From assembly GCA_963931865.1 (NCBI GenBank), contig OZ007510.1, positions 684,501 through 748,500 of the forward strand: DNA of 64,000 nucleotides, given 5' to 3'. Below the pieces are notes generated by a model. It saw only the letters and a list, made by a program, of their open reading frames with translations. It ran no database searches and was not told the DNA's origin. The position numbers and the translations under genes were made by a program. Shown piece by piece: positions 22,559 to 34,200 of this stretch; position 1 is the stretch's first letter; each line of letters starts with the position of its first letter. The stretch is from Axinella damicornis. Its lineage: Eukaryota; Porifera; Demospongiae; Axinellida; Axinellidae.

Positions 22559-23788
22559 CTAATTAGAAGGCAGTAAGTTCCCGATCAGATCCGCATCAAT
22601 GGGCTGGCGGTCGGCAAAAAGTTTCCCACTTGAGATTGTAATTCTCTTGCCTCTGAAATCAGGTAATTCCATTAACTGTTTCCTCATGGCTCTCAGTTTT
22701 TTTTCCTCCTCCTGTTGGGCCTTAGTCAAGTCATTATTCAGGTAAATCTTGGTTCCGGCTAATTTGACTCTATTGGACATGATTTGTTTCTTTGTCGACA
22801 TAGAGTCCAGCGCCACCAGGACCGGCCTGGGTCTTGATCCATGAGGCACTGACCTCTTTCCCAAGCGCTTAGATGACGCAATGCTGATGTTTGACAGTCC
22901 AAGCTTTTCCGCAAAGAGTGAGGCAACACGTTCATTGACAATTTCCTCTCCAACCGGCTCGTCCAACCCCATAATCACCACATTTTTTGCCCTATTAGAC
23001 CTCTCAGTTAGTTCCAGCAGCTTTTGTTGGTTTGATAGAGTAGCTGAAATAGTTTCCACTTTAGCGCGGAGGCTGGCCATGTGGTTTTCCGTCGTAGGTA
23101 TATTTGGCTCAGATGGGATTGGTGGGGTGGTTAGAGATTGAGCTTCCACCTGATTCTCCAGATGGGTGATGCGTTCACTTTGTTCTTGAATTTTCTTTCG
23201 CAGGTCCTTGGTTAAATTTTTGTGCCTTGTGTCCTGATCCCTCATTTCTTGGGAGAGCCCATCTATCCTGGCACACAGCTTGTCGATCATTCTCCATAGT
23301 TGACCATTGTAAGGTCCATCACCTGCACTGTCTGAAATATGTGTAGACACACTGGCACCTGTTCCCGGTACTGGGGACTCTGTGTACACTTCATGCAGAT
23401 TTTGAGACAATGGGAGTGATTGGTCCAGCTGTGTTTGTGATTCTTGGAGCAATTCTTGGGGTTTCTGCTTGTCTTGTTTGTCTGGGTTGCTACTGGCGGC
23501 ATGATCTTGTTGTGCATTAGCAAGCCATTCCCCAATAGGTTCACCATTGTATTTTATACTTCTCCTCCACTTCTTTGCGGAGTGTATCCCAGACAAGTTT
23601 TCAAACTCCGTTGGGGATATCCATTTGGATTGAAAGAGAATACATTTGCCAACTGTTTTACCAGACCGCATCTTGCTTACATAGAATTCAGCTTTTGTTT
23701 GTCCACACGTTATTGGTAAAACCATATTCTCAGTCTCCCCCTCCAGACCCTGACCCTCACCAATGATATCACACTTAGGTTGAGCCAT
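22559..23788 (-). CDS. LINE ORF1: SAND-like domain, coiled coil, RRM-like ORF1 core
   Basis: 409 residues from an ATG at 23788. Residues of about 22-92 look like a SAND DNA-binding domain: LPITCGQTKAEFYV at the start, SPTEFENLSG in the middle, and KKWRRSIKYNGEPIGEWL, the position of the conserved KDWK/KNWK-SIR core. A Gln/Ser-rich linker follows. Next comes a heptad-type coiled coil (about 175-290; DTRHKNLTKDLRKKIQEQSE, then ERITHLENQVEAQ). The last part (about 290-400) matches LINE ORF1 RRM and C-terminal regions: NVVIMGLDEPV, SKRLGKRS, RPRPVLVALDS, KIYLNNDLTKAQQEEEKKLR. The family role is RNA binding and chaperone activity. The SAND call is by pattern recognition, moderately sure. Confidence 0.8.
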   Translation of the reverse strand: MAQPKCDIIGEGQGLEGETENMVLPITCGQTKAEFYVSKMRSGKTVGKCILFQSKWISPTEFENLSGIHSAKKWRRSIKYNGEPIGEWLANAQQDHAASSNPDKQDKQKPQELLQESQTQLDQSLPLSQNLHEVYTESPVPGTGASVSTHISDSAGDGPYNGQLWRMIDKLCARIDGLSQEMRDQDTRHKNLTKDLRKKIQEQSERITHLENQVEAQSLTTPPIPSEPNIPTTENHMASLRAKVETISATLSNQQKLLELTERSNRAKNVVIMGLDEPVGEEIVNERVASLFAEKLGLSNISIASSKRLGKRSVPHGSRPRPVLVALDSMSTKKQIMSNRVKLAGTKIYLNNDLTKAQQEEEKKLRAMRKQLMELPDFRGKRITISSGKLFADRQPIDADLIGNLLPSN

Positions 23789-24035
23789 TATCTATATGTA
23801 CTTACTGGTTAGCCCGTTTGCTGTTTCGTGGCAACTGGAATGGTGCCGTGCAGAGCTGCAGCGCTGTGGCCTGGTAACGGCGACCTTTTGGCTGGAAGTC
23901 CAGTCCAGGTGGTCTTCGCAACTGCTTGCTGTCGGGAAGTCAAGGGCGGGATGGAGGTTTGGACTCCCTCGGCAGCCGCTTCGCTTCGCTGAAGTTGCCG
24001 GGACTCAGTAGGCACTCGGAGACTTCGGCAAAAAA

Positions 24036-25857
24036 ATGTCCAAGCTCAGTCGCAACCGGGGTTGCAACACGGCTGCTTTATGAATGTGTACTTGAGAGCA
24101 CTCTAAATCTTCATTATATAGCGCTATAGCTATCATGGTACTCACTGATGTGTGATAATTGGAACGAACTGTCACAATTAGCTTGTGCTACCGTTTAACT
24201 GTGGCTATACCAGGAGTGCGGTTGCCCCTCGTTACACTCCTGGTAGGGGAAAAATTGTGCCGCGTAATTAATTAATGTAAATAATCAAACCTCATAGCTC
24301 GCAGGAAAAGTCTACAGAGATTCTGACTACACCGTCGTGATGGCTATCATGCAGTTAGACAAACGTATAATAATTGTGCTGAAACTCACCTTGGTGGTGG
24401 AGATACAAGCGCTTATGTCTCGCCGTGGCCGCCATTGCTCGAGCGCTCTCTCCGACTTCCGGTGGCAGTACCGTTCTTAGCAAAGGCACACGAAGATTCT
24501 GACCACATGGCCGTGATCGCTGTCGTTCACTGACGCTTACATGCCAAAACTCACCGTGCTGGCAAAGTTGTAAGTGCTGTAGTAACTTCGTGTCTTCCCT
24601 CTGGCCGCCATTGCTAGCGATCGACAGAGCGTGGTTGCCACGTGGCATGTGCGTTAATTGGAACTAACTGCGGTACGCGAGTCGCAGACGGCGTTGCAAC
24701 GGCTACCAGGAGTGCGGTTGCCCCTCGTTACACTCCTGGTAGGGGAAAAATTGTGCCGCGTAAATAATTAATCTAATTAATGTAAATAATCAAACCTCAT
24801 AGCTCGCAGGAAAGGTCTACAGAGATTCTGACTACACCGTCGTGATGGCTATCATGCAGTTAGACAAACGTATAATAATTGTGCTGAAACTCACCTTGGT
24901 GGTGGAGATACAAGCGCATTTGTTGTGCCGTCGGCCGCCATTGCTCGATCGCTCTCTTCAACGTTGGTTGCTAGTACAGTCTTACGAAGGCCCCACAAAG
25001 AATCTGACCACACAGCTGTAATCGCTGTCGTTCATTGACGCTTACATGCCAAAACTCACCGTCCTGGCAAAGTTGTAAGTGCTGTAATAACGCCGTGTCT
25101 TCCCTTTGCTTGCGATCGACAGAGCGTGGTTGCCACGTGGCATGTGCGTTAATTGGAACTCACGTCGACACTTGCGCTACGGCGAGTCGCAACCGGGGTT
25201 GCAACAGCTACCAGGAGTGCGGTTGCCTCTCGCTAATAATGCAAATATAAACAAATAAAAAACCTCCCACCCCGCAGGAAGGACCTACAAAGGTTCTGAC
25301 TAAATCTTCATGATCACTATCGTGCAGTGACCCAACCGTACAATTTTGTTGCTGAAATTCATCTTGCTAGAGGAGTTGTGAGTGCTTTTGTCTTCCCTTC
25401 AGCCGCCATTGCTCGAGCACTCTCTTCAACTTTCAAAGTTTCATTGCCACAAAGACTATATGACCACTCAGCGAGTTGCAACCGGTTGCATCGCGGCTAC
25501 CAGGAGTGCGGTTGCCCCTCGTTATAATACAATATAATATAATGTTTGAGTACTTAGGATTGGCCTACAGAGATTCTGACTACACCGCCGTGATCGCTAT
25601 CATGCACTGACCTGAATGATAAAAGTTGGTGCTGAAACTTACCTTGGTGGTGGAGATATGAGCGCTTTTGTCTCGCCGTTGGCCGCCATTGCCTCGAGCG
25701 CTCCATCGACTTCCGGTGGCAGTACCGTTCTTAGGAAAGGCACACGAAGATTCTGACCACACGGCCGTGATCGCTGTCGTTCACTGACGTTTACATGCCA
25801 AACTCACCGTGCTGGCTCAGTTGTGAGTGCTGTAATAATGTCTTGTCTTCCTTTTGC
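24036..25857. repeat. Complex satellite array, middle block
   Basis: The remainder of the split unit (24036-24230) is followed by units at about 24290-24730, 24795-25235, 25260-25525 (shortened) and the start of another at 25545. All have the same half-unit structure and terminal CTACCAGGAGTGCGG as the left block. The units at 24290 and 24795 closely resemble the one at 16765. Confidence 0.88.
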
Positions 25858-26190
25858 AGGGGCGGCAGCGGCATAGAAGAAGTGGTACGGCCCACTCGTA
25901 GCGCAGAGGCGCGAAGCGCCGATCTGTCCGCGCAAAGCGCGGAAAATTTTTTTCACATGTATTTTCAGTGATGAGGAAGCGCTCTCGTAGCATCAAAATT
26001 GGCCGTTTTGGGAAAGAAAAGACCTTGGCTGCTGTGGAGTTTCAATGGTAGGCCCACATTGCCACAACTAGGACGAGAAACAGATGCCATTGCCGAGTCT
26101 GCATATAAGAGTGCCGCAGGTCGCCGGTCGGCTGGAAAAGTGGTCCGGCCAAAGCCGGACCAGCCGGACGGGCGGCGCCGCCTCTGTTTT
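25857..26190. mobile_element. GC-rich MITE inserted in a satellite unit
   Basis: About 330 bp with imperfect terminal inverted repeats (AGGGGCGGCAGCGGC / GGCGCCGCCTCT). It interrupts the satellite sequence CTTGTCTTCCTTTTGGTCGCC, with TTTTG present on both sides as a likely 5 bp target duplication. GC-richer than its surroundings. No coding region recognised. Confidence 0.7.
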
Positions 26191-26448
26191 GGTCGCCATT
26201 GCTCGCGATCGACTGAGCGTGGTTGCACGTGGCATGTGCGTTAATTGGAACTTATTGCAATACTGAGCTTGCGCGCTACGGCAGGTTGCAACGCGGCTAC
26301 TAAATAATTTCAGATCTTCTCTAGCTCTATACAGAGCTCTATAATTATATAGTTATCATCATGGTACTCACGTGATGTGGAACCAACTGTCACACTTAGC
26401 TTGTGCTACCGTTTAACCGCGGCTACCAGGAGTGCGGTTGCCCCTCGA
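26190..26448. repeat. Satellite array, right end
   Basis: Resumes with TTTGGTCGCCATTGCTCGCG and runs through a rearranged copy ending in CTACCAGGAGTGCGGTTGCC at 26448. Confidence 0.8.
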
Positions 26449-26599
26449 TACATTAAGATTTTACGTGTCTGTGTGTGTGTCTGTCTGTGAGTGACGGAAG
26501 TGGGATGTTCGTGGGGCGGGACTAGACTATAGTGACGCGCGACCTTCGTACTTTAATTTATTTACTGAACCTCGAACTCCGTGAAGAATGTTCGAGAAC

Positions 26600-26925
26600 A
26601 TTGGGCCCGGGCATCGGGGAGCAACAGTCGAAGCGGACGCAATCGGGCGAGCAGCAGTTCAAGCGGACGCAATCGGGGAGCAGCAGTCGAAGCGGACGCG
26701 ATCGGGAGCAGCAGCTGATCGTGAAAGCGGCGAGCAGCAGCTGAAGCGGGCGCAATCGGGGAGCAGCAGCTGGACGCGAGGCGGAGGCAAACGGGGAGCA
26801 GCGCGGATACCGCAATCGGGCCTGGGAGCAGCAGCTGAAGCGGACGCAAGCGGCGAGCAGCAGCTGAAGCGGACGCAAGCGGCGAGCAGCAGCTGAAGCG
26901 GACGCAATCGGGGAGAAGCAGCTCT
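26600..26925. repeat. GC-rich minisatellite (about 27 bp unit)
   Basis: Variable copies of GAGCAGCAGCTGAAGCGGACGCAA, open on both strands. Plus-strand translation gives repeated EQQLKRTQ. No start context, splice structure or domain supports a gene. Confidence 0.8.
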
Positions 26926-27710
26926 TCAGAGAGCTGTCCGGCGCCGGATTACGCACGGTAGGCGAACAAGGGGGAAGTAGCTAGCTGAGCGAGCGAAGCG
27001 AGCTCAGCTACTTGTTGAATTTATATGGACTTTTTTTTTCGGGGAAATCCAGTCCAAAGGGTTTCTCAGGTGGTTTTATGGTGATTTGAGTGTGAAAAAC
27101 TGATTGTAACTTCCAAAATCAAAATTTCCAAAAAATTTAATGTACCCTCTTTGCTGGGAGCACGTGTAGCTACACTGTATGTGAGTCTGGTTACGCGAGG
27201 CTAGAGAGATAGACATGTTATACTTCAACTTCCGTCTTAGTCTGAGCTTTGGAAGGAGGGTGAGGTCAGTATTCCGCCTTTGCGCTGCACAGTCATGTAG
27301 ACGTTCTATTCATGGAGTAGCCTCGTTAAGGCTCGCGCGCCGCTTTTGGCAAACACCAGTAACTAATCGTCTCGTTCCGGCTGACCAAATGTAAAGTCTG
27401 GCCCGCGAGACACAGTAATTAGCTCCTGAGCTATCAGAAATTGTGACACATTAGCTAGAAATTAATTTTAACTCTTATAGTATCAGAGGCTCAGTACGAA
27501 TTGCTTTGTCCACTGTAGCTCACTGTGCCGTCTATTTCCACACAGCACCCATGCATGTTGGGGATCATCCACAATCGTGCACTGCTTGTTCAAAACAAGC
27601 AGTCATACCTGTGAATTTCCCATGCACCAGTAGTTACCACTATGATTATGTTATGCAACAGAAATGATACACTGCATGACAAAATAGGAAAAATATTAAG
27701 AATCTAAGTG
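26926..27710. other. Intergenic stretch downstream of ZFYVE26
   Basis: Contains a palindrome at 26975-27013 (arms AAGTAGCTAGCTGAGC / GCTCAGCTACTT) and otherwise unrecognised sequence. The 3' UTR of the minus-strand ZFYVE26 gene should lie in the right-hand part. No canonical AATAAA was identified. Confidence 0.4.
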
Positions 27711-30700
27711 CTATGTGCGTGTTGAATTTGCCAGTAACCATTTCTCGCAGATGTCCCTCACTGGCAGCTGTCCTGCCTTCTCAGCAATCTCAGATATGTT
27801 CTGCACTTCCTCCACCAACCGGGACTTGATTGCCACAAGGTATGCAGTCTTCAGTTTGCCACACTGGACCAGAGCCTTGATCTGCCAGGGGAGGGAAATG
27901 TGATGAAAATATTGTTTTTTTTACGTCTAATATCACTACTCTGCAGTTCTGTTTAGGATGTACCTTGCTGCGTTCACTGATCAACAATGTCACAAGCTTG
28001 TCCACCTGTTTAGACTGTGGAAAAGAAGACACAACATGTCATGGGTATAAGCTTTGGTGATTTACCATGAACATCCACGCCAGCTGTAACACCCCAGCTG
28101 TAACACCCCAGCTGACTACTGGGAACACCTTGTGAGTTTCAGTCGTCAGACTGGACAGATCACTGCATGCACACCGCTGTGCATACCTCTTTGGTTTGGC
28201 TAGCCAGAACCTTGATGGCAGCCATGATAATCTCGTCATTGAGAGCATCCGAGGAAAACCGGGACTTCTGAATGCACTGCAGGATCAGCCGAATGTCGCC
28301 ATAGAGCTGTCTCAAGGCCAGCACCCGGGAAGCATCACAGAATATCTTTCCAGCTGGTAGTCTGTACACCTGAGAAGAGCAGAAGGGAAGACGAGGAACA
28401 GTGAGTGCGTTCCCTCCCTTGTGGGATGTTAGTAGCCTCATTCTCAGGCCTTACCCACCTCCAGGGGTTGATCGCTCGCAGTGTGCAGCGATCTAAAACT
28501 GGAGGTGGTGGAAACGAGGCCACGTTTCTAGGCGTCAGGTTTACCTGGATTATTTCTTTTGAAAGTTCAAATCCTTCAATGATGTCTTGACTGCACGTTA
28601 GTAGCTGAAAATGAAAGTGAGACGTCAGCATAATGATGTCACTTATAACCACTCCAACCCTGGATACCTGACCTCAAAAGTCAGTTCATGCCAACTCTCC
28701 CTACACCATCCAGCAATAATGCAACGTACATGTATACCTTGAGACAATAAAATGAACACCGTCACTGACCTGCACTGCCACCTCGGCTCTGACATGGCCT
28801 TTACTGAAGAGCGTTGCTGGTTGCTGGGGGGCATGCCTCCCTGAGCTGGACTCAGCCCCACCCCCTGAGGCCATTGGCACCGTTACGCGCAACGTCCCCG
28901 TTGCCTCCGCACAGTGGTAGAGGAACTCTGTCACCTGCGAGGGGAGGGAGTGGGTTGTGAGTGGGAGAGGCCGGGGGAGGGAGTGAGATATGAAAGGAAC
29001 ACACCTTCATCTGCAGTGTGATGGTACTGATGTGGTTCTGGAGCTCCGAGGAACTCATGGCCTTGGCTGCCAACCCAGTCCCTTGTGCGGACTCCTCAAA
29101 CTGCCGGTGACTCTTTGACCTCCCACTCTTCCTTTCTGAGGTGCGCTGCTTTGCATCCAGTGAGGTCTGGAAGTGTCGTCGGGCTGTGTTGAGGTAGTGC
29201 AGCCGAGAGAAGAGGTCAGCAATGGTGGTTGCACGGCCAGAAAACCCTATGAAGAACTTGATGCAGGTCATCCCAGCACGGATGTAGTCCTGTGACATGA
29301 TGGATGATGACATGGTTTGATGACATGGTTTGATGATGTAATGGCGCTGTCGTACCAATGTACTACTACATTTGTGAATGTGCACTTCTATGCTACTTGT
29401 TTGGGTATCCCAAGAGATGATGTCATTGTCATCCCAAGTGATGTCATCCAAAGTGATGTCATTTCATACAGTGTAATAGTAGTTGTCAGGTCTGCAGCTG
29501 TCGTGCCACACCTTCATAAAAAGCTGTGTGTGGTAGAGCACAGAGTAGAGGGAGCGCTGGGTGAAGTGGCGGCAGGCAGCAGTGAGGTAGGGCTCCCAGA
29601 GGCCCAGGCTGGCGTCCAGGACCTTCAGGCACTCCTGAACGTACTCCACCATGCCCATCTTCAGCGAGGGAACCCAGAGGTGGTCGACAAACACATCTGT
29701 TGGGCAGTTCTGTTGTGTATGGTGGGTGTGGAGGGGGAGTAACGGACCATCTAAACTCTTAGCGAGTTGACAACATTGAATGCCTAAGATGTGTGCACAC
29801 ACATCCATCATCACCATGGCAACAGCCATTCTCCTCACATGGTCTAAGATGAACTTGCAGGCGTCCATCCAGCAGTTGTGCCTGACGAAGAAGGCAACAA
29901 GCGTGGCTGGGGTGCCATAGTTTTGGAGGTAGTAGGTGCACTCGCTGAAGCGGTGGATGTCGAGGTCACAGTCCTCAGAGCGCTTTTCTGAGAGAGCCAT
30001 TGAGCCCACAATGACACTGGACCACTCCTCAGAGTACTAGTGTGTGTGTGTGTGTATACCTCTCAACTGCAGTACTCAGTGGAAAACATAAAGCAAAGAA
30101 CGAGGGATTGACTCACCTGTGTGTTTCTACCGGTGACTGAGAGAGGATTCTGCTCAATCTGCTCCACTATTCTGCTCAGCAGCTGCAGATTCTGACCACC
30201 ACTGCTCATTTTCGACTGGGAGCTCACCTGAGATGCAAGAGTGAAGCAGGCATGCTATGACAACACGATCAGAAGCTATGTTTGGGTACAATATTGTTTC
30301 TTGTGATGTCATAATGACATCATACGATGAGGTCATCGTTAAGCAATTGCTGTACACTGCACAAGATCCCCAAATGAGATTAACACTCCCTTGCCTGGAA
30401 GCAGTGCCTGAACTTTTGTCTTGCGGTAGTAAAGTCCCCGCAGTTGAGACAGGCCACGCCCCATGCTGCCCACACCGCACTTGTGTCCAGCTGACACTTG
30501 GTGGAGACCTCCATGGCCAGGCGGAACCGGTCATCCTGGATGAGCCGATCACGGACACGTCTGGCAAGGTCTGGTTTGGTGAGCTCCTGGATGGAGGGGA
30601 TCTTGGTCCAGCGGGAGGAGACAAGGAGTCGGAGGAGGTCCACACGACTCAGGTAGCTGGGGGGAGGGAAAGAGCATGTGATGTGTGTGGTGACTGGGGG

Positions 30701-31268
30701 ATGAAGGCTCACAGCTGTGTTTGTGTGTGTGTGGAGGGGGTGAGGTGGGAACTATTAAGTTTGTTGCTCACGTGTCACACAGCTCCACTCCAGGTGAGTC
30801 TCCAGCTTCTTCAAATCTCAGCTTGGCATTCAGAAGAAGGTTTTGAAGAAGACTGTGAGATGTACAGAAATTAGGACACTAACAAACAGCAAACAAGGAA
30901 ACAAACAAGTAAACAAACTGCTCACCCAATAACAAAGTAGTGGTCGACCTCCTCGTTGACCCTCCCGTGAGAGTCAGGCACCAGCTGGGCGGAGACAGAG
31001 TGGCAGCAGTCGAGGAGGAACGCCGCTGAGACACGTCTGTCACCCATGAGGTCGGCGAGGGCAAGGCAGAGAGCTGTGTTTGGTGTGTGCTCGTAGTAGA
31101 ACTCCCTCCTCACGTTCTGATTGTACAGGGGGTCGTTGGGGAGTAGCTGTCGCCAGTGGCGGAGCGGGAAAGAGTGCAGACCAGAGAGGACGGGATCAAA
31201 GACGTCTTCACCATCTGCAGTGGGCAGCTGTACATCGTCACTACTCGAATAACTGTGGAGGTGTGTGT

Positions 31269-31299
<31 letters not shown>

Positions 31300-34200
31300 G
31301 GGGGGGGTGGATGGCGTGGAGGTATGCGTGTGTGGATGGTGCGGAGGTATGCGTGTGTGGATGGTGCGGAGGTGAGTGTGTGGATGACGTGGAGGTATGT
31401 GTGTGTGGATGGCGTGGAGGCATGTGTGTGTGGTTGTGTGTTGAGGTGAGTGTGTGTGGAGGTGAGTGTGGAGGTGAGTGTGTGTGGATGGTGTGGAGGT
31501 GAATGTGTGGATGGCGTGGAGGTATGTGTGTGTGGATGGCATGGAGGTATGTGTGTGTGGTTGTGTGTTGAGGTGAGTGTGTGTGGAGGTGATCGAGTGT
31601 GTGGAGGTGAGATGGTGTGGAGGTGAATGTGTGGATGGCGTGGAGGTATGTGTGTGTGGATGGCGTGGAGGTATGTGTGTGTGGTTGTGTGTGGAGGTAT
31701 GTGTGTGTGGTTGTGTGTGGAGGTGAGTGTGTGGGTGCAGAGGTGTGTGCATGTAGGTGTGTAGGGGTGTGAATATGATTGCCAGTTGTAACTCTGCAGG
31801 TGTTCCAGCTATGTACCTCTGTGAGACACAGGTGGGATAGCAGTTGTCGCACACCCGCACCGGTCTTTCGTACCCCTCCACAGGAGCCAAACGAGAGGAG
31901 CACCCCGCACACACCACCCTCCCACATCTCCGACAGTGGTGTCGCCGGCTGAACTGCAGGTGTTTGATGAGGAGAAGGATCACAGCTGTTTCATGTACAC
32001 ACTGTACAAGTACTGCCGTGTGATTACTGTCACACAAGCAGCTGTGCTGTGGCTTGTTCATTATTTGCCTCTCGTCCACTTCTGTACTGTCAATGCAAAC
32101 TGAAGGAAAAAAAGAGCCTAGCTCTATTTCATCTGTCACTCATATGCCTAACACTCTCCTCACAATGTACTCGGACAGTTGAGTGGAGTATTCTTATTGA
32201 CACAGTGTATGCATACTTCTCCTGATGTAACACCTGCCTACCAGACACAGCACACAGTGTATGCATACTTCTCCTGATGTAACACCTGCCTACCAGACAC
32301 AGCACACGATTTCTACTGACGTCAACAACAACTGCTTTCCATACGATGTACATAACATCACCTACCAAATATGGCATCAATTCCTACTCACGTCAACACC
32401 AGCTACCTACCATGCCAAAGTAGACCTGTTTGCACACTCGACACTTCTGTACATCGGCATTGGGTTCCCACTTGTCTCTTGGGGGTGGGGCACCCTGGGG
32501 CTCAAACCGCTCCCGAGAGGTATGGTTGGGACTCATGAGAGAGGAAGAGGAGGATATCCTGAGGTGTGTGTGTGTGTGTGTGTGGCATGAGCATGTGTTG
32601 TGTGATGTGTGAGTGTGCGCAGGAACGCTGTCAAAAGTTGACACTATGTAATGTGTGCAACCCAAGTTTATTGCCTCAAGCCTTCCCACCAGCTTGTGTC
32701 ACTGAGAAGACCTGGCAATGAGAGGCCAACCCTGATGTACACGTTAGCAAGCCATGGTGGACTGTAGCGTACCTTCTTCGGGTAGTGGAGTAGGAGTGAG
32801 GGGTGATGATGGGGAAGGGGTCGGCAGAGGTGGAGTGTCTCTCCCCAGGGATGCTCCGAGCAGGAGTGGTGTAGCGGTAGAGAGGAGGGATGTAGGGGGG
32901 AGAGGAGGGACAGGTGGACGAGACACTGGGCAGGAGGGCTAGGTGAGAGAGGAATAGGGTGTGGTATACTGTGGAATACTGTGGTATACTGTGGTATACT
33001 GTGGTATACTGTGGTATACTATGATGATGCAACAACGGACTCACACTGGGGCTGCGGTGTGCTCTGGGTGAGGACGGGCTGGGGGAAGTCCAGAGCCTTG
33101 GTCGTGTAGAACATGAGGAGGGTGGTGAACGGGTCCTGGGCCTCCTCCTCCGAGATTATGATGGGGGTGTGGTCAAGAAGAGGCATGTCTGAGGTTGAGA
33201 TACTGTCAAGGTGCTCATCCTTGCGGAGTTCCCGTATGACGCTTCCAGCCCAGTCGATCTAGAGCAGAGAGGCACACAAACACTTTGGAACATGCACCAC
33301 CAAATATACTTCTTTACAATGTGGTAAAGCTGCTCACCTTCATATCGATGAGCAGCTGTTCGACCAGGAGCATGGGCTCCGAGACCAGGCTCTCGTACTC
33401 CTTGCGGACTGGCACGGGCAAACACAGAAGCGCCTGATGGAAGGAGAATCAAGAGAGGATCACTGCTGATTGGACAGTACCGTGAGGTGTGCCAGCACTG
33501 TCCGCGGAGGGAGGCCACGCACCTTGGCTCCCAGGAGTCGGTTGCTGTAGTCGTGCACCCTGGCGATGTGTATGCTCTGCACCAGCCGGGTCAGCATGTA
33601 GTGCAGCATGAAGATTGTGGTCTGGTGGTCTGTGCACAGCTCGAGAACAGACTCACACACTTGCAGTGTCAGCTTATTGTCAGGGAGACCGTCTAGTACC
33701 TGTTGTGATACGGTTACACACTATGCATGAGCCACCATTGATGGTACATACGTAGTGCTATCACAGACCTGTTGAGCAGCAATAGGGTCAGGGGAATCCC
33801 CTTCCAAGAGATCGAACATGTAGTCCACTTCAATTTGCTGTAGTCACATGATCAGAACACAGAGGGCCAGTGCATAGTCACATGGTCAGAACACAGAGGG
33901 CCAGTGCATAGTCACATGATCAGAACACAGAGGGCCAGTGCATAGTCACATGATCAGAACACAGAGGGCCAGTGCATAGTCACATGATCAGAACACAGAG
34001 GGCCAGTGCATAGTCACATGATCAGAACACAGAGGGCCAGTGCACTGAGGTATTGTACGAATGTGTTGCGTATCTATGCATAGGCATGTGCACGTGCAAG
34101 TTCATGCATGTGGATATTGTCATTTGTATGCCTGTGTGTGTGTGTGTGTGTGCCTGTGTGTATGTGCATCAGCGTACCCGTGTGATACTCTGCCCTAGGT

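Larger units (their letters stand above)
18971..24035 (-). mobile_element. Near-complete LINE (non-LTR retrotransposon) with SAND-domain ORF1
   Basis: A 5.1 kb minus-strand element: 5' UTR of about 250 bp (24035-23789), ORF1 (23788-22559), one UAG, ORF2 (22558-19058) and a 3' UTR of about 90 bp ending in an (AT)n tract instead of poly(A). Both frames are intact. It inserted inside a satellite unit. Compared with intact units, about 35-40 bp of target (after GTGCGTTAAT, up to GTCGCAACCGG) is missing, which suggests a target-site deletion rather than a duplication. Probably young. Clade not assigned. Confidence 0.85.

Noticed and set aside
26588..26907. Frames of about 80-130 codons on both strands
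   Set aside because: Products of the GC-rich minisatellite; no start context, splice structure or domain.
33841..34044. Regular 34 bp direct repeats that could be mistaken for a CRISPR array
   Set aside because: Copies are head to tail with no unique spacers, inside an intron of an animal gene. It is a minisatellite.
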